Assembly (NCBI RefSeq): GCF_032191515.1
Contig: NC_091392.1
Span: 157,324,105-157,388,104 of the forward strand
Direction of reading: 5' to 3'
Length of the DNA: 64,000 nt
From: Phaenicophaeus curvirostris
Lineage: Eukaryota > Chordata > Aves > Cuculiformes > Cuculidae
The position numbers and the translations under genes were made by a program. Positions 1 to 13,354 of the stretch are shown here, piece after piece. The notes below the pieces were generated by a model that did not search any database, was not told the origin of the DNA, and saw only the letters and a program-made list of their open reading frames with translations. The first letter of the stretch is position 1. Each line of letters opens with the position of its first letter.

Positions 1-635
1 TGTTCTTTAAATCTTGTTGATTTATGCTGTCGTTTACATTTGTAATTGCCCAGAATTCAACTACTGGACAGCTGTAATGGTTTATAGATAGGACATATAA
101 CGTGAATGTTTAACTAAATGCAGGGGCCTTTCTCAAGGGGAGGAAATGACTGGCACTGTCATACTGCAGGCAGTATGAACCCTCAGTCACACTACAAATA
201 TATAGTGGGTATGTTCAAAATGCCATTATCTGTCTAAAAATTGTATCACGAGAAGCTCAAGATAAATGTCATGGTAGACTGATCTGATGATGGAAGGGTG
301 GTTTCTCCTGACTGCTTCCTCTTACTACTCTTAGATTAAACAAATCCACATAATTCAGGTTTTACCTCCCAGAGTTTGATATAACTGTGTTTTGAAAAGG
401 AAAATAAAGTATATGGATAGCTTGGGTCAGAGTACTTGAATGTAAAGGGTCCAGATTTCTCTACAACATAAAGAAAAGAGAAGGAGGTGACACGCATACC
501 ATGTATTGCAGGGTTAGCTGATGTATCTATAGGCCCGATAGGGAGGCAATGGGTGGGGGGGAAATGGTTACAACGTTTTAGCTGCTGAGAAGAATTGCTA
601 CCTTGTTGACTCATTGTAGGAAAGAAAGTAACTTG

Positions 636-1487
636 CCCTTAGTAAGTTTGGGGATGACACTAAGCTGGGAGGAAACGTGGATCTGCTTGAGGGTTGGAAG
701 GCTCTGCAGAGGGATTGGAGGAGGGCGAGGCCAACAGGATGAGGTTTAATAATGCCAAGTGCTGAATCCTGCACTTGGGATGCAACAACCCCAGAAGAGT
801 GGCTAGAAAGCTGCCTGACAGAGAAGGACCTGGGGATGTTGGTTGACAGCTCACTGAATAAGAGCCAGCAGTGTGCCCACGTGGCCAAGACGGCCAATGG
901 CATCTTGACCTGATAACAGAAACGGTGTGGCCAGCAGGACCAGGGAAGTGATTCTGCCCCTGTACTTGGCATTGGTGAGGCTGCACCTCAAATACTATGT
1001 TCAGTTTTGGGCCCCTCGCTACAAGGCAGACATTGAGGTCCTGGAGTGTGTCCAGAGAAGAGTAATGAGGCTGGTGAAGGGTCTGGAGCACAAGTCTTAT
1101 GAGGAGCGACTGAGGGAACTAGGGTTCTTTTAGTCTGGAGAAAAGGAGGCTGAGGGGAGGCCTTATTGTCCAAAACTGCCTGAAAGGAGGTTGTTGTGAG
1201 CTGGGTGTTGGTCTCTTCTACTAAGTAAGAAGTGGCAGGATGAAAGGAAATGGCCTCAAGTTGTACCAGGCAAGGTTCAGATTAGATATCGGGGGAAAAA
1301 AAATTCATTGAAAGTGTTATTAGGCACTGGCATAGGCAGCCCAGGGAGGTGGTTGAGTCACCATCCCTGGAGGTTATTTAAAAGACAGGTAGATGCGGCG
1401 CTCAGAGATGCGGTTTACTAGTGGATAGATGTGGCTGAACTCTGTCTCAAAGGTCTTTTCCAACCAAACGATTGTATGATTCTGTGA
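636..1487 (+). mobile_element. CR1 LINE fragment, plus strand
   Basis: The copy enters within the ORF2 reverse transcriptase at the catalytic motif, read here as FGDDTKLGG, and runs to the 3' tail ending near ATTGTATGATTCTGTG. The C-terminal ORF2 part is recognisable (VILPLYLALVRLHLKYYVQFWAP, shortened here to VQFWAP; then VKGLEHKSYEERLRELG around 1070-1130), but it is broken by several stops and frameshifts. It is 5'-truncated like most CR1 copies. Its divergence from the 30-41 kb copies suggests an older insertion in the RAP2A intron, in sense orientation. It is not expected to be active. Confidence 0.93.
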
Positions 1488-4400
1488 AAGTAGGATTTTG
1501 AAAATGAACAAAGTTCACCCTGTGTTCTTTCCACGGATTCTCAAGAACTTGGACATTAAGTGTGATTTGTTGTTTATTTGCAGGATATTGCTTTTTATTT
1601 TTTCTTTATCTTATTCTAGCCTTCAAACTGTATTCGGCTTAAATATACAAAAAAGCATCCTCTTTTAAGTTGAGATGAGTGTATTCAAGAAAGTAAAGGT
1701 ATGAAATCACTGAACTTTGCATATGTTGAATTCTTCTCCAGATGGTTTTATTCAGAAATAGTGACTAGTGTCATGGTAGCCTCATCTGCCAGAGAGGGAC
1801 AATGGAAAACTCAGTCTTGGATGACAGCTGAGAAGGCACGGCTTGAAAGTTCCTTATTACTCTAAAATTAAGAAATTGTATTGCCTTCCTAGCTGGGATA
1901 ATTGGAGTGGTAATTGAAGTCTGCATTCTTCTCCCAGAGACGATCAAAACACCTTCCTTTGAAAGACTTTCTGTCTGTCAGCAAGAAATGTGGTTAGATT
2001 AAAAGGACTGGGAACAGTCTAGGCTTCGCACCCCTGAACAAACTTTCCTGTTAATTGAGGTGGCCTTTCTGCATTGGACAACTTAATGTAGAAAAAATAA
2101 TTAGTGGACTATTTTCAGGAAATGCTGGTTACTAATTAGTGATTCAGTGGAAGTGTAATGGACACTGAGGTGTGTGGTACCTCTAAACATAGGCTGTTTC
2201 TTAAAAGAAATCCAACTTTCTCAAATATTTTCTTACCGTTATTACTGTCGCTTTTGAGGGTTAAATATAAAAATTATCATCCTTTCTGTACCTAGAATGT
2301 GACAAACATTTAAATATCGAGGTAGTATTTTGTTTCTCAAAATAAAACAAAGTGTGTTATACCTTAGCATCTTTTACAAACTGTTACCCACCTAAATGCT
2401 GCTACTTCAAAAATAAGTTTACTTGGAAAGAGACAGCTAGAATGTGCCTGTAGGGGTGTTTTGTTCTTCCAGCCTGTAGGGTCAGGAGCCAGGACAAAAA
2501 AACACCTGGTAGATTTCACCAGGTTCTGTGATTGTTTTCTGCTCAAAATGGTTTAAAGTAGGCTTTGTCCACATATGAGGATTTTGTCACTATATTACTA
2601 TACTGAAAAGTTTGGTTAAACCAGTATAAAGCCACAATATTGAAATGGGTGTCCATATGGGAATTTACATCTTAAAGAAGTTTTGGTTGGTGTGGCTTGG
2701 GGAGGAAAAAAAAGTCAGTAAGAGTCAGACTCTTGTTATGAAGCTTTTATACCTTTTTATTTCTCCCTGCCTCTCTGACATGCATCTACGTGTTGCTTTT
2801 TGTGCTAGCTAGCAAAGGCCATCCTTTACGTCAGTTCAGTTGAATAAGTCTTTGGCTGACACAGGTCATCAACCAGCGTACAGGCACCGAGAAAGTGCCA
2901 GCACAGAGGTGCTCTAGTGCCCTAAGGATGCTGAGAGCAGAGAGCCCTGGGCTCTGACCCCGGGACGCTTGCTCCACTGCTGATGCAGCTTTGGCATTGG
3001 CTGAAGCAGCCAGGTGCCTAAAGCCCCAGAGGTGCAGAGGCTAACCTTGCTTGTGCAGACATGGCCTAATAGCTGATAGGGCTTAACATGTGCAAGATAA
3101 AAAGGTCTTCAAGGTGACCGCGTGCCACGACGTATCTTCATAGACAATAAAAAGGCTGTCAGACAGGTTAGTAAAACTCTGCTGGGAGAAGGGAGCTTTT
3201 TTTCTTAAGCCAGAAATTAATACTGATACAGTACTTAAAATACAAATGGCTCAACATCTGAGATGAGTGTCTGAGCTCCTCATTCCACCTGGCTTAATTT
3301 TAATAGCTACTCAAATATTAGATTTGAGATCTACATACACATGGAAGGAAGAATAAAATGTTTAGACCTTAGTGTTTAATGCACTAGATACCCTGTATCT
3401 GATGTCATTTTATAAACAAGTTCTTATTAGGAAAGTTCTAGGTACCGGAATGTACAAGCTTTAGTTTCAAATCTTCCAATGTATTTAGGATGCTGATTTG
3501 GTATGAAGTAGTCTGTTGGACTTTTTTTTTTTTCTGTAATTGGTACCTGTCTTATTGTAAAAAGAACAAAAAATGTCCCTAAGAAAATTATCTCTGAAGC
3601 TTTGCTCAGCATAGAAGAGAGATTATCAGTAAACCCTATTCTATATTCGCCTTATAGAAAGTATGCTGGAAGACAGTATTTTATACTTATTCATGTTTAG
3701 ATGTGGAAACAGTTTCACTTAGCTAGCTGATATGCTCTGTTTGGATCAAATTTCTAGAGTTGGAAAACTGAATTGTTAAAGATGAAGGTCACTTTTGAAA
3801 ACTGTGGAGAAAGCATTCTTGGTGCTCTGTTCATTCAAACATTCCGATTATCTAAACCAGGCTTATGGTAATTAGATAAATTACTTGGTAAGATAAGCAC
3901 CACCAACTTTCTGAAGTCATGGCAGCATGTTTTTCATTCCCAAGTTGAGAGTCAAGTGCTCTGATAGAAACTCAGCAGGAACGGGCAGGCTTTCAGAGCA
4001 TCTACTAATGAAACTAGTCAAGGCTTTCAGATTCATATCTGTTTTTTTTCTTTGGTGGTAACAAGTTGTAGTTTGACTATAGTCAAAAGAATATGAAGTC
4101 ATAATTCTGCTGCTGAGGTAAAAGAAGAAAATTGTAGAACTTGCACTGTTTTTTCCTAAATTGTTTCTGTGTAGCAGGATGGCCACTGGCCTAGAGCTTG
4201 TGTAAAATAGTCTATCTTCTGAAAAATGCTCAGAGTTGTAACCTCATTGTACTGTTGTGAGGAAAATCTGTCTCAACAGAGCATTTTTCTGCAAAGTTGT
4301 CTTATAAGCATTGTAAGGTATTTTTATTAGCTTGAAGGACATCAAGCTGTATTCTTCTTTGGTTACTAGGGCAACAGAGAAGTCTCTGCTTCATACCAGA

Positions 4401-5480
4401 CGCAAATTCTCTTCAGGTTGTGCAATATCCTATAAACTCTGGTATCTATCTGCCTTAGCTTCCGCACAGGGACCGATGATTGAGCAGAAATTTATGCCAG
4501 TTTGTTTGTTTCTTAATTCCATTAGGTTTATTTTACTTAAGTTTTATGTGAAGTGAAGGTGTGCTCAGTGCAAAAGGTCAAATTCTTTTAGAAGTAAATA
4601 AATAAAAGCTGCCATGGAAATGTGGTTCATATCCATATGCATACAATAATTCCACAGACCAGACAGTGGCAATTAAATTGTCAGAGGTGAATTCTGTGAT
4701 CTAGGCTTTCATATTTTCAGAGGCTAAATCTGGATAATGCTGCAAGTCAGCAGATCTGGCTTCTTGAAGTTAGAAGGCTCTTGCCTTAACATAGAGAAGC
4801 TGTTACTTTTTATGTAGTTCTGACTGGACGGCATGACACGATCATTCCTGGACTCTAATCCTATGGAAGCAGGTGATGCTGCTAAGAAGATTTTGAATTA
4901 ATTGTTAGACCTGTTCTTGAAGACTGTAAAAGTATAATTTTAATCAGCTGGAGAAAATCCTATTAGAATAGTTTAAGTTTGCTGTGGGATTTTTATCAGT
5001 GATTATGTATTGGTTAAAGGAATATAAGACAGCGTACACTTTGAAGAGTGAAATAATACCTTAGAGGGCTATAGACCTCTTAAAATGCATGTGTGTTTGA
5101 CTGTTTTTGCTAGCCGAACTTTTTACTTTAGTACACAAAGTTTTGCTTTCTATAGTTTAAATAAACAAGGATAAAGAGATTGAAGTTGTCATTTACTTAT
5201 GCTTGAGCTTTAGCTAATTCTGTGAAATCTGGTTAGTTCAGTTTGCTTTCATAATGCTAGGATATACGTCTGTCTTGAGACCTGTTAGTATAATTGTCAA
5301 TTCCTTTACATAAACAAATACCTGTAAATTTGTATAGCTTTGACATTTGTTTCTCAGCCCATTTTCTGTCAAAACAAACCATTTACAACTCAGCTGTCTG
5401 CTTATCTCCTTTTCCTCCGTTACCTGTAAGTAATTTTTGAATTCTGTGGCAAAGTTAAACTAAATTATGTGGTGCGATAA

Positions 5481-5610
5481 GTTCCCAAAGAGGTTGTGGA
5501 AGATCTGTCCTTTGGGGTTTTCAAGGCTGAACTGTACATGGCCCTGAGCAATCTGGTTGAGAACTCCTGGCTGACCTTGCTCTGAGCAGGGTGTTAGACT
5601 ACAGACCTCC
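5481..5610 (+). mobile_element. Old CR1 3' remnant, plus strand
   Basis: About 130 bases resemble the end of ORF2 and the 3' UTR of an old CR1 subfamily. The order is a CCCAAAGAGGTTGTGGA block, then a TCAAGGCTGAACTG block, then CCCTGAGCAA, then a CTTGCTCTGAGCAGGG block that leads towards a GACTA-type end. The terminal 8-bp tail is eroded. I matched it from memory of CR1 consensus patterns and by comparison with the better preserved copy at 63470-63907. It is deeply diverged, so the boundaries are approximate. Confidence 0.7.
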
Positions 5611-6765
5611 CCCGTGGTTTTGTGGCTCAAAGTCTGGAATGAGTTAGAAATCTAAATAACAATTAAGTTCTATCTGAATTCGTGTTCAGAAAGAGACCCT
5701 GCCAGTGCTGTAGTTGTAGAAAACACTGTGGCATGTGCTCAGCCGTTATTATGGACTGGAGAATGGTGAGGGCAAGAGCTATAGTCAAAACTAGCATGTT
5801 AGATATCAGTACTGACCAAAACTGTAAGAAACTAGACCTGCCGTTGTCCTCTTAAATTACTTTCCAGGCTCTGTGCTTTATAGAAGGTCTGGATGCTGCT
5901 TCAGTTTTTCCAAACGGAATATTAACAATGTATTTGTCTCAAAGATTTTTCTTTAACGCAGCTACAGGCATAAACTTTACATCTGAATTGGTACTAGTCT
6001 GTTTGGTCACTTCCCTTCTCCTCCATCTTTGTTAATGCTTCCTTGTGCAGTAGGCTTGCAGGGTGTTTTAAAATATTAAAGTAAATCATCTAAAGGCTTG
6101 CGTGTCAAGAGGGATCCTTCTGAGCAAGTTTTCTTGTGACAAAGCATGTATTGATAAATAGTAATGCGTGTTAGAGTCAGCGTTAAGTTCCTTGAACACA
6201 GAAATGTAATAAATGAAAAATACAAAACAATTAGAATCTGTAGATTTGCTGAATTATGTGCAAGAGAGTTATATTGCATTTAATAGGCATCTGCATTTTT
6301 CATTGCCTTTGCAAAGGGACCTGTCCAATTCCACACTGTCAGACAAAGCAGGCAGCTTGACCTTGTAGAAGTTTTATGTGGAGAAGAAAGGAGTAGGAGA
6401 AATCTCTTAGTGTCAGCAAATGTTTTAAGACATTATGAGTCCTTGCAGTTTCTGCTCAAGCTGGTGGAGTTGAAGTGAGGTAACAACCTTGGGTTTGTCC
6501 CCCATGCTGGTGTTCTTGCTTCTGGTCTGAGGCACACCTAATCTAAAAGCTTTGTTGTTTCTGCTGGCAAACTTGATGTTGGTGTAGAATCTGGCCTAAC
6601 ATATCTTTTCTCAATACTTACAAAAAAAATCTGAAGGTCTGTGGTGTTACGTAGCCTACTGCTGAGAATAACGGGAATGCATGATGATCTTCTCTTGAAA
6701 AGTGAGCAGAACTGCTCATGTGTCTTTCAAGGTGTCCAGGTTGCCTCTGCCTCCATAACTAAGAA

Positions 6766-7266
6766 TCGTAGAATCACTAGGTTGGAAAGAAAACTGAGAT
6801 CATCAGGCCCAGCCCTACCTGTCCACTACCTTGTCGTAGATGGAGATCAGGTTAGTTTGACAGGACCTGCCTTTCACAAAACCTGTGTCGACTGGGCCTG
6901 ATCATCTGGTTTTGTTGCATGTGCTGTGTGATAGCACTTAAAATTACCTGCTCCGTGACCTTCCCTGGCCCTGAGGTTAGACTGACAGGCCTGAAGTTCC
7001 CTGGATCCTCCCTCCGGCCCTTCTTGTAAAAGGTCATAACATTTGCCAACCTCCAGTTAAGTGGAAGTTCCCCAGTCAGCCAGGACCGCTGGTAGTATGG
7101 AAAGGGGTTTGGCAAGCACCTCTGCCAGCTCCCTTAATACCCTTGGGTAGAACCCATCCGTCCTGTAGTCTCATGGGTGTCTAATTGGCCAAGCAGGTCT
7201 CTAACCATTTCCTCTTGGATCATGGGAGCTTTGTTCTGCTCCCCCTCCCTGTCTTCTGGCTCAGGA
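6766..7266 (-). mobile_element. CR1 LINE with internal deletion, minus strand
   Basis: The left end is a CR1 3' terminus (AATCGTAGAATCACTAGGTTGG, in pieces: AATCGTAGAATCAC then TAGGTTGGAAAG). By about 6830 the sequence has jumped to the early reverse-transcriptase region of ORF2. On the minus strand it encodes GNFRPVSLTSGPGKVTEQVI and, downstream of that, IRPSRHRFCERQV, which is the N-terminal RT block of CR1. The rest of the RT, the C-terminal domain and most of the 3' UTR (about 1.2 kb judged from the copy at 26790-28050) are missing. The 5' end near 7266 corresponds to the linker upstream of the RT. It is antisense to RAP2A and clearly dead. Confidence 0.88.
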
Positions 7267-7372
7267 CACTAAATGCCCCGAGAACATCTTACCTTACTGA
7301 GATCTTATGGAAGATTTTGGAAGATCTCAGAAGTGTTTACATGCCATAGGCATTCAGAGGTTAAATCTAATG

Positions 7373-7484
7373 ACTCATTTTCTTCATATGGAAAACAGAG
7401 GTACAGAATTCAAGGGACTGGCTAGAAATCATGCAGGAGGTCTGTAGCAGGGTATGGAACTGAACCCACATCTCTCTAATTATT
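7373..7484 (+). repeat. MIR-like ancient SINE remnant
   Basis: The order of short blocks matches the 3' half of the mammalian-wide/amniote MIR core SINE. There is a CATTTTCTTCATATGGAAAAC block, close in pattern to a CATTTTACAGATGAGGAAACTG-type block, then AGAGGTACAGA, then an AAGGGACTGGCTAGAAATCA-type block in place of the usual CTTGCCCAAGGTCAC region. After that come TAGCAGGGTATGGAACTGAA and CCCACATCTCTCT. The similarity is by eye and diffuse, as expected for an element older than 100 million years. It could instead be another CORE-SINE or an L2-linked tail. Confidence 0.45.
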
Positions 7485-10400
7485 TGTTAGACCTCCTCTC
7501 ACTTTGTTTAATGTGTTTTCTGCAAGGTATTGGATGATAAAATTTAATTAAGTGGTTAAATCTGGGGGGGAAGATCATTTTAATGACTTTTTTTTTATGA
7601 CTTCAAAATACAAATAAAAGATAGATGGTAGTCTCTAATATTAGTTTCTTCCATACGCTGTACATACAGTAGGTAATGCAAACCTTGACGTGGTGCAGTC
7701 ATGCTCATTATATTGGAGTAGACATTAATATATTAGTATGGCATATGGCTTAAAAATATTTAAGATAGAAAAACTATTTTTTGAGAATAATTTTCAGTTA
7801 TAGACACTTACAGGTAAGTACTTAAATATGAGGCCTAGTTTTCAGTACACTGAGCCATTCCTACAGCTAGTAGCAGCAATAGATACTCCACTTCAGTGTC
7901 TGGAAATCCTGAAGAATTTTATATTTAAGCAACCATACTGTGCCTTGTAATATGTTCATAATTTTGTAGATAGGTAGAGTTTTTTCAATGCAAACTGAGT
8001 ATAGAGACAGCAACTAAATGAAATCAGTGTACTTTTGAGGATCTCAGATTTGTAGGACATTCTGATTTTCCTGTTGCTTTTAGGAACAAGAGAACAGGTC
8101 AGAATAGAAACTGTAAGGTATAACGCCTTGCATTTTATGTAGAATTGGAACTTTTAGTTATTGACTATTAACTGTAGCAAGGAATAGAAAGTTCTGATTT
8201 GTAAATTCCAGTGTTCCAAAATTGCTAAATGTGGCCACTGCTGCAGGATTTCAGCAGGATGATGTTGATGCTTGATTATATAAGATGAGAATTTTGATTG
8301 ATGTAGAGAGGGAACTCAAGGATTAAAATATTGTTTGGATAGCCTAACAGCAAACCTGCTGCTAAGCAGAAAGATGCTATGGATCGCCTAGTCTTTTCAA
8401 TCTTGATAGGCTTCAGTGCTAGATATGAATAGCAGTGATAGAAACTAGGGAGAGGTGTCCTGTTTAAGGTGAAAGCTAACCTCTTGTTTGTGAAGGCTTT
8501 CAAGCATCTGAAATGGCTGTGTTGAGAGCCGTTGCTACTCCTGTCATAGGCTCCTTGTTGTCATCCCCTGTGCTCAAAATGCCATTTGCCTCTCATTTCC
8601 TATGCCAGAGCCTTAGTGGGAAGGTAACCAGAAATGTCATTGGACATCGCTTAAGCATTTATGGAGTTCTGAAAACATGCTGAGAAAAGGCCTGCCCAAG
8701 ATCTTGATGATCGTGGATTTTTCTTTAGGACTTCCCAATAGTGAACTCCTCTCCCGTAAGGCATGTTGGCAGGCTGTTGAATTTTCAGGTACACTTGCTG
8801 TTTTACCATTTAACCAGGTGACAGAGCTAAAGATAGGCTTTTTATCCACAGTGACTTGCAGAACCAGGCTGAACATTTGGAAGGCGTTTAGTTATTCTGT
8901 TATTCTATTTAGTTGCCCTGTGAGGTCATAGATGCGGAAAATCCTCTAAAGATGAGAATTTCTCTGAAGTGATTGGAAATAGCCTGGAAACTTCTTTTAT
9001 GTCCTTCATGCAGAAATGACACGCATCATCCTTTTCCCTCTGTTGCAGCAAAGGAATGTGAGTTTACCAGATAGCCTTTGAGTATGTTACAGATAGTACC
9101 ATCCACCATTCTTGTCCCTTGGATGTTCTCAGCAGTAAGCTGCCTAGAAATAATACGTTAAAGTGCTGTGGCTGGAAAGTGCTTATAGAAACAATAGGGA
9201 AGCAAATATACAGAGAGCTTCATTACATTGGTGTTTGTTGTTGTTGCTCCTTGGGCTTTTGCTTGGAAGAAAACCATTTCCTCTAATTACTTACAATCAC
9301 AGTACCAAGGGTGAGTCTGCCAAACTGGCACTGGTTAAGACTTTTCCTAGACCTTGAAACCAAACTGGGAAGTATAAGCTGACTATAACCGCAGAACTGA
9401 ATTGGTTTAGAAGTATTTTATTTAAGTTGAGCTGATTATTTCCAGAAAATTTTGTGTACAAGAACAAAGATAGTTTCTGAAACCTGTGTGGTGGTTATTT
9501 ATTATTCTAATATTATTCTTCATGTTGTTTTATAGTTATTATTTAATTTGCTGTCTGATGACTAAGTACAATTATCTTGACTTTGTATGCCTCAGCCCTA
9601 CCCATCTGAAAAGTTTTTTTCCCAAGGGCTATATAAGGAGTTTATGTCCAAGCGTAGAATAAAATGTTAGATCCCCAGCCTTGCAATTAGGGCATACACC
9701 GTTCTCTATGGCAAAATAATTCATGACTCAGCTACCTAATTGCAATTGGTTTTACAGCTGTTCTGTATAGATTTACCTGAGAAGCTGTAATAACTTTCAT
9801 AGGAGAGCAAAGTGCTCAAACTTTTGAGAAACCTACTTCTCATTAGATCTACTTATCTAACTCCTGACACATTTTATTCATGAATACAGCTATAGGCACA
9901 TCTTCACTGGTGTATATTTGCAGTACTTCTCTGCCTGAATGCCTTAAGACAAGGTAGTAATTGCTTTAGAAGTACATATGTATCTTTTCTGTTGCTTTAG
10001 TTCAAGAATGGGAAGCTTTCAAGACAGGGTTAAGATTGTTTGTTTTCCCTTGACAATTCTGTGCTCTTGCTTCCTCTCATCCTGGTGTTTGAGAGGCTAG
10101 GAGTCAGACTGGGGAACATTGGATGTCTTGTCTTATCCTCTGAAGCTGGTATAAGTTTTGACAATTAAAGATTCTGCACTGAATATTCAAGGAGTTGTGT
10201 GAAAGGGATAAGAAAAGGTCTTGACGGTTTTATTTGGAATATACTCTTTCTCTAAGTGGGGAAATTTGAAGTTATAACAGATTTTACTGCAGGCAATCAA
10301 AGTTTGAAAGTTATATTATGAAATAATGTTTAGTAATATTTATGTGTGAATTGGTGAACAAGCTAATAGATTTGACTGTTATTTAATTGTACTTTATATC

Positions 10401-10568
10401 ATATCACCCAGAATTCTTCTGCTGTGTATTTTGGCAGGATTCTTACCACAAATATTTTGTAAGTCTATTTTTACTGACCTTATGATCTTATTTACATCAT
10501 TGTCCCTAATGTCTTTATTCCTGAAATTACTTCCCTTTTTTGAAATACTAGAAAAAATGTCAGAAATA

Positions 10569-10632
10569 CATTTAAAAAAAAATCCAAACAACAAAACCCC
10601 CCAAAAAAAACACGACAAAAAAAAAAGCACAA
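10569..10632 (+). repeat. A-rich low-complexity tract
   Basis: Several adenine runs of 8 to 10 bases are interrupted by CCAAAC, ACAAAACCCCCC and CACGAC. It has no LINE or SINE body next to it that would make it an insertion tail, so it is called simple low-complexity sequence in the intron. Confidence 0.8.
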
Positions 10633-12444
10633 AGAGGGGAAGACAACCTGTATGTAGAAGGGTAATAAAGCTGGTTTTGTATTGGAGACTCTGTTTGACA
10701 GTTAGGAATAATTATCATTAATAGGTACCTCTTACATTTCAGTGGTCCCAGTATTTAATGTGTAAAACAAAAAATCATACGTCAACAGGACTTAAGCTAT
10801 TTATAAGAAATGGTCTTTAAGAATACGGAATTTTTCCTCTTAATTTGTTTTTATTTTACAGGCAGTTTGTGTTTTGGTTGATCATATTTGTCTCTGATAT
10901 GATGTTCAGGCAAAAATCCTAGAAAATATGCCACAGTCCCAGAATGTGAAATTAGAAATCAGGAACCTATTTGAAACTGTCTTCTACACTACTGATACTC
11001 CCCTGATCCACATTTTAGGGGTATGAAGCAATCTCTAGGATAGCTTAAGGCAATCAATCAGTTTTATTAGCCTTTGTGTACATATATTTTTTAATTCTTT
11101 CTTTTTATTCTTCATTTTACTGTATTTCCACTGTCCATCATCTTTGGTTTTGTCTTTACCCAATGACGGCTCTAACAAGAAATCTGAAAACTACCATGTA
11201 AAAGAGATTCAGATTTGATGTCAGGTACTGCTGATGTTTTTCTTCCCAAATAAGATTGAAGGCAGAAAAAATGGGAGGTAAAAGTCTCTGAAGATCATTT
11301 ACATACCATTCATCTTGAGGCTTTCTAAATGTTTTGAGCTATTTTTCGAATGATGCATATTAATCTAAACAGAAATGTGGATGATATGTGCTGTGTGAGG
11401 TAAAATAAAATGGAAAAAACTGTATATTGCTGTGTGACATATAAGGCTGTATGGTCAGTGGTGCATAACTGAGCCACATAAAACATTTAAAGTCTGTGCA
11501 TTTATTTATTCCATGTGGTTATAGTGTCCATCTTCAGGAAAACCAAGGGATTTACTGTGGCCAGTTGGTCCCAGAAGCTCATTAAATATGGCTAACAGGG
11601 TGGGGTTTAGCACTGAATAATTATCTGGGACTTGGAAATACATGCTGATTGTCTTTTTATGGAGCAACAGCTGTATCTTGCCAGTAGTGATAATCCTAGA
11701 TATGATGATGTTTGACTCTGCATCAGCATCTCTCATGGAGTTATAAATGACTGCCATCCTGTTATTCAGGAGTTGCCACTGATCAGTATCTGTTGTGCTG
11801 GAGCCCAAGGTAGCGAGATCACTTCAACAGGGTGAAGTACCTTGTTCTTTAAACGCTATGTAGCTGGTCTTGCAAAAATTTCTTCCTGAAGGAGAAATTT
11901 TCTTTCTTCTTGAAAAGTCAAGCCTTCCTGCACCACGTTTGAGTGTATTTCTGACGTGCTCTGCTATGGTGTTTGTCCTAGAATACACATTGTGCTTCAC
12001 TAATACAGAAGAAGCTGGCAATGATCCTCATTTTCAGGTGACCCTCATGCTTTTTATTAGGAATGATAAGCGCTGCTCAAAGTCCTAAGAAAATGGGTTT
12101 TTCCCGCTCCAGGAACTGTGCCACTTCTGTAGTGCTAAAGGATAGGCAGGGGAAGATGGGGCTGTGCTGAAAGGCAAGACCTTAGCTTCTATCCTGACCA
12201 GTGTGCATACTGCAAAGACAGCAGCTGTCTGGCGCGTCAGGGCTCTGGTATAGGTGACAGAGCTTTTGCCTTTCTTGCTCTCCAGAAATATTTGTGATTT
12301 GGTTAGATCTTATTTGAAGTTTTTGGAAGAATTTGTGAATTCCTGGGTTTGATGGAAGTCATTCTGCATTGCAAGGCAGCTTGGTGGTTTTTTTTTTTGT
12401 TTGGTTCCCTCCCCACCCCCACACCCCTTGTAAAGAAGCTATTT

Positions 12445-12784
12445 TCATAGAATCATAGAATAGTTTGGGTTGGAAGGGACATTAAAGATCATCCAGTTCC
12501 AAACTCCCTGCCATGGGCAGGGACATCCCACTAGATCAGGCTACCCAAAGCCTCATCCAACCTGACCTTGAACACCTCCAGGGACAGGGCACCCCCAGCT
12601 TCCCTGGGCAACCTGTGCCAGTGACTCACCAGTCCCACGGTGAAGAAATTCTTCCTTATGTCTAGTATAAATCTTTCCCTCTGCAGTTTATAGCCATTCC
12701 CCCTAGTCCTGTCACTACAAGCCTTTGTGAGGAGCCCCTCTCCACCTTTCTTGTAGGCCCCCTTCCAGGTACTGGAAGGTTGCT
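12445..12784 (-). mobile_element. CR1 LINE 3' fragment, minus strand, older subfamily
   Basis: It starts with TCATAGAATCATAGAATAG, the reverse-complemented CR1 tail, and proceeds through the 3' UTR and last part of ORF2 (ACCTCCAGGGACAGGGC, TTCCCTGGGCAACCTGTGCC, TCCTGTCACTACAAGCC). It is truncated near GTACTGGAAGGTTGC. Its 3' UTR lacks the GTTTGATAGGAACGG segment of the young copies further right, and it matches the subfamily at 28571-29432 more closely. It lies antisense in the RAP2A intron, about 3.6 kb before the last exon. Confidence 0.95.
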
Positions 12785-13327
12785 TTTTCCTGTTGGGTTA
12801 TTGAAATTCAACAGGGTGTAAAGCCTGTGGGGAAGAGATATTCTTTTTCCCTTCGGATTTCATTAGGATTGTATAATTCCACCACATCTGAGAAATTGCC
12901 CTTTCCTACTGTGGGCCTGTGCTGCTGCTTAGCACCTCAGCGACAGGTGTGCCAACGTCTGGCCAAGTGCAAAGCTCTGCGAATAGTGAGTGGAGCTTCC
13001 AGAGGCAGGCAGAAGTTGCTTCCAGCAAGATCAGCAGCTGTGGTAAGGAGAGCATTGATCCGAGGTCTCCCCAATACTTGTCAGAAAGAAATTTGCCCGG
13101 CATACTAAATGGGGCAGAAAATTCTGGCAGGATTGTGAGGTAATGGATAGAGAGCCAGCCTGAACTTCAGAGCTTGTAGAGCTTGATTTAGTCAAGAGCT
13201 AGGGTTTCTATGGTGTTTCCAGAATCTAAAAGCTGGAAAGTACAGTGTGGAGACATTTAGAGGCTCTGAATAAAAACAAGCAGGAGCTGATGTGAAGACA
13301 CATAGTTTCTGTAGAGACCTATTGGTC

Positions 13328-13354
13328 TGTATGTATGTATGTCTGTATGTATGG
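13328..13354 (+). repeat. (TGTA)n microsatellite
   Basis: About six tetranucleotide units of TGTA, with one TGTC interruption, lie in the RAP2A intron. This is a simple repeat that may vary in length between individuals. Confidence 0.9.
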
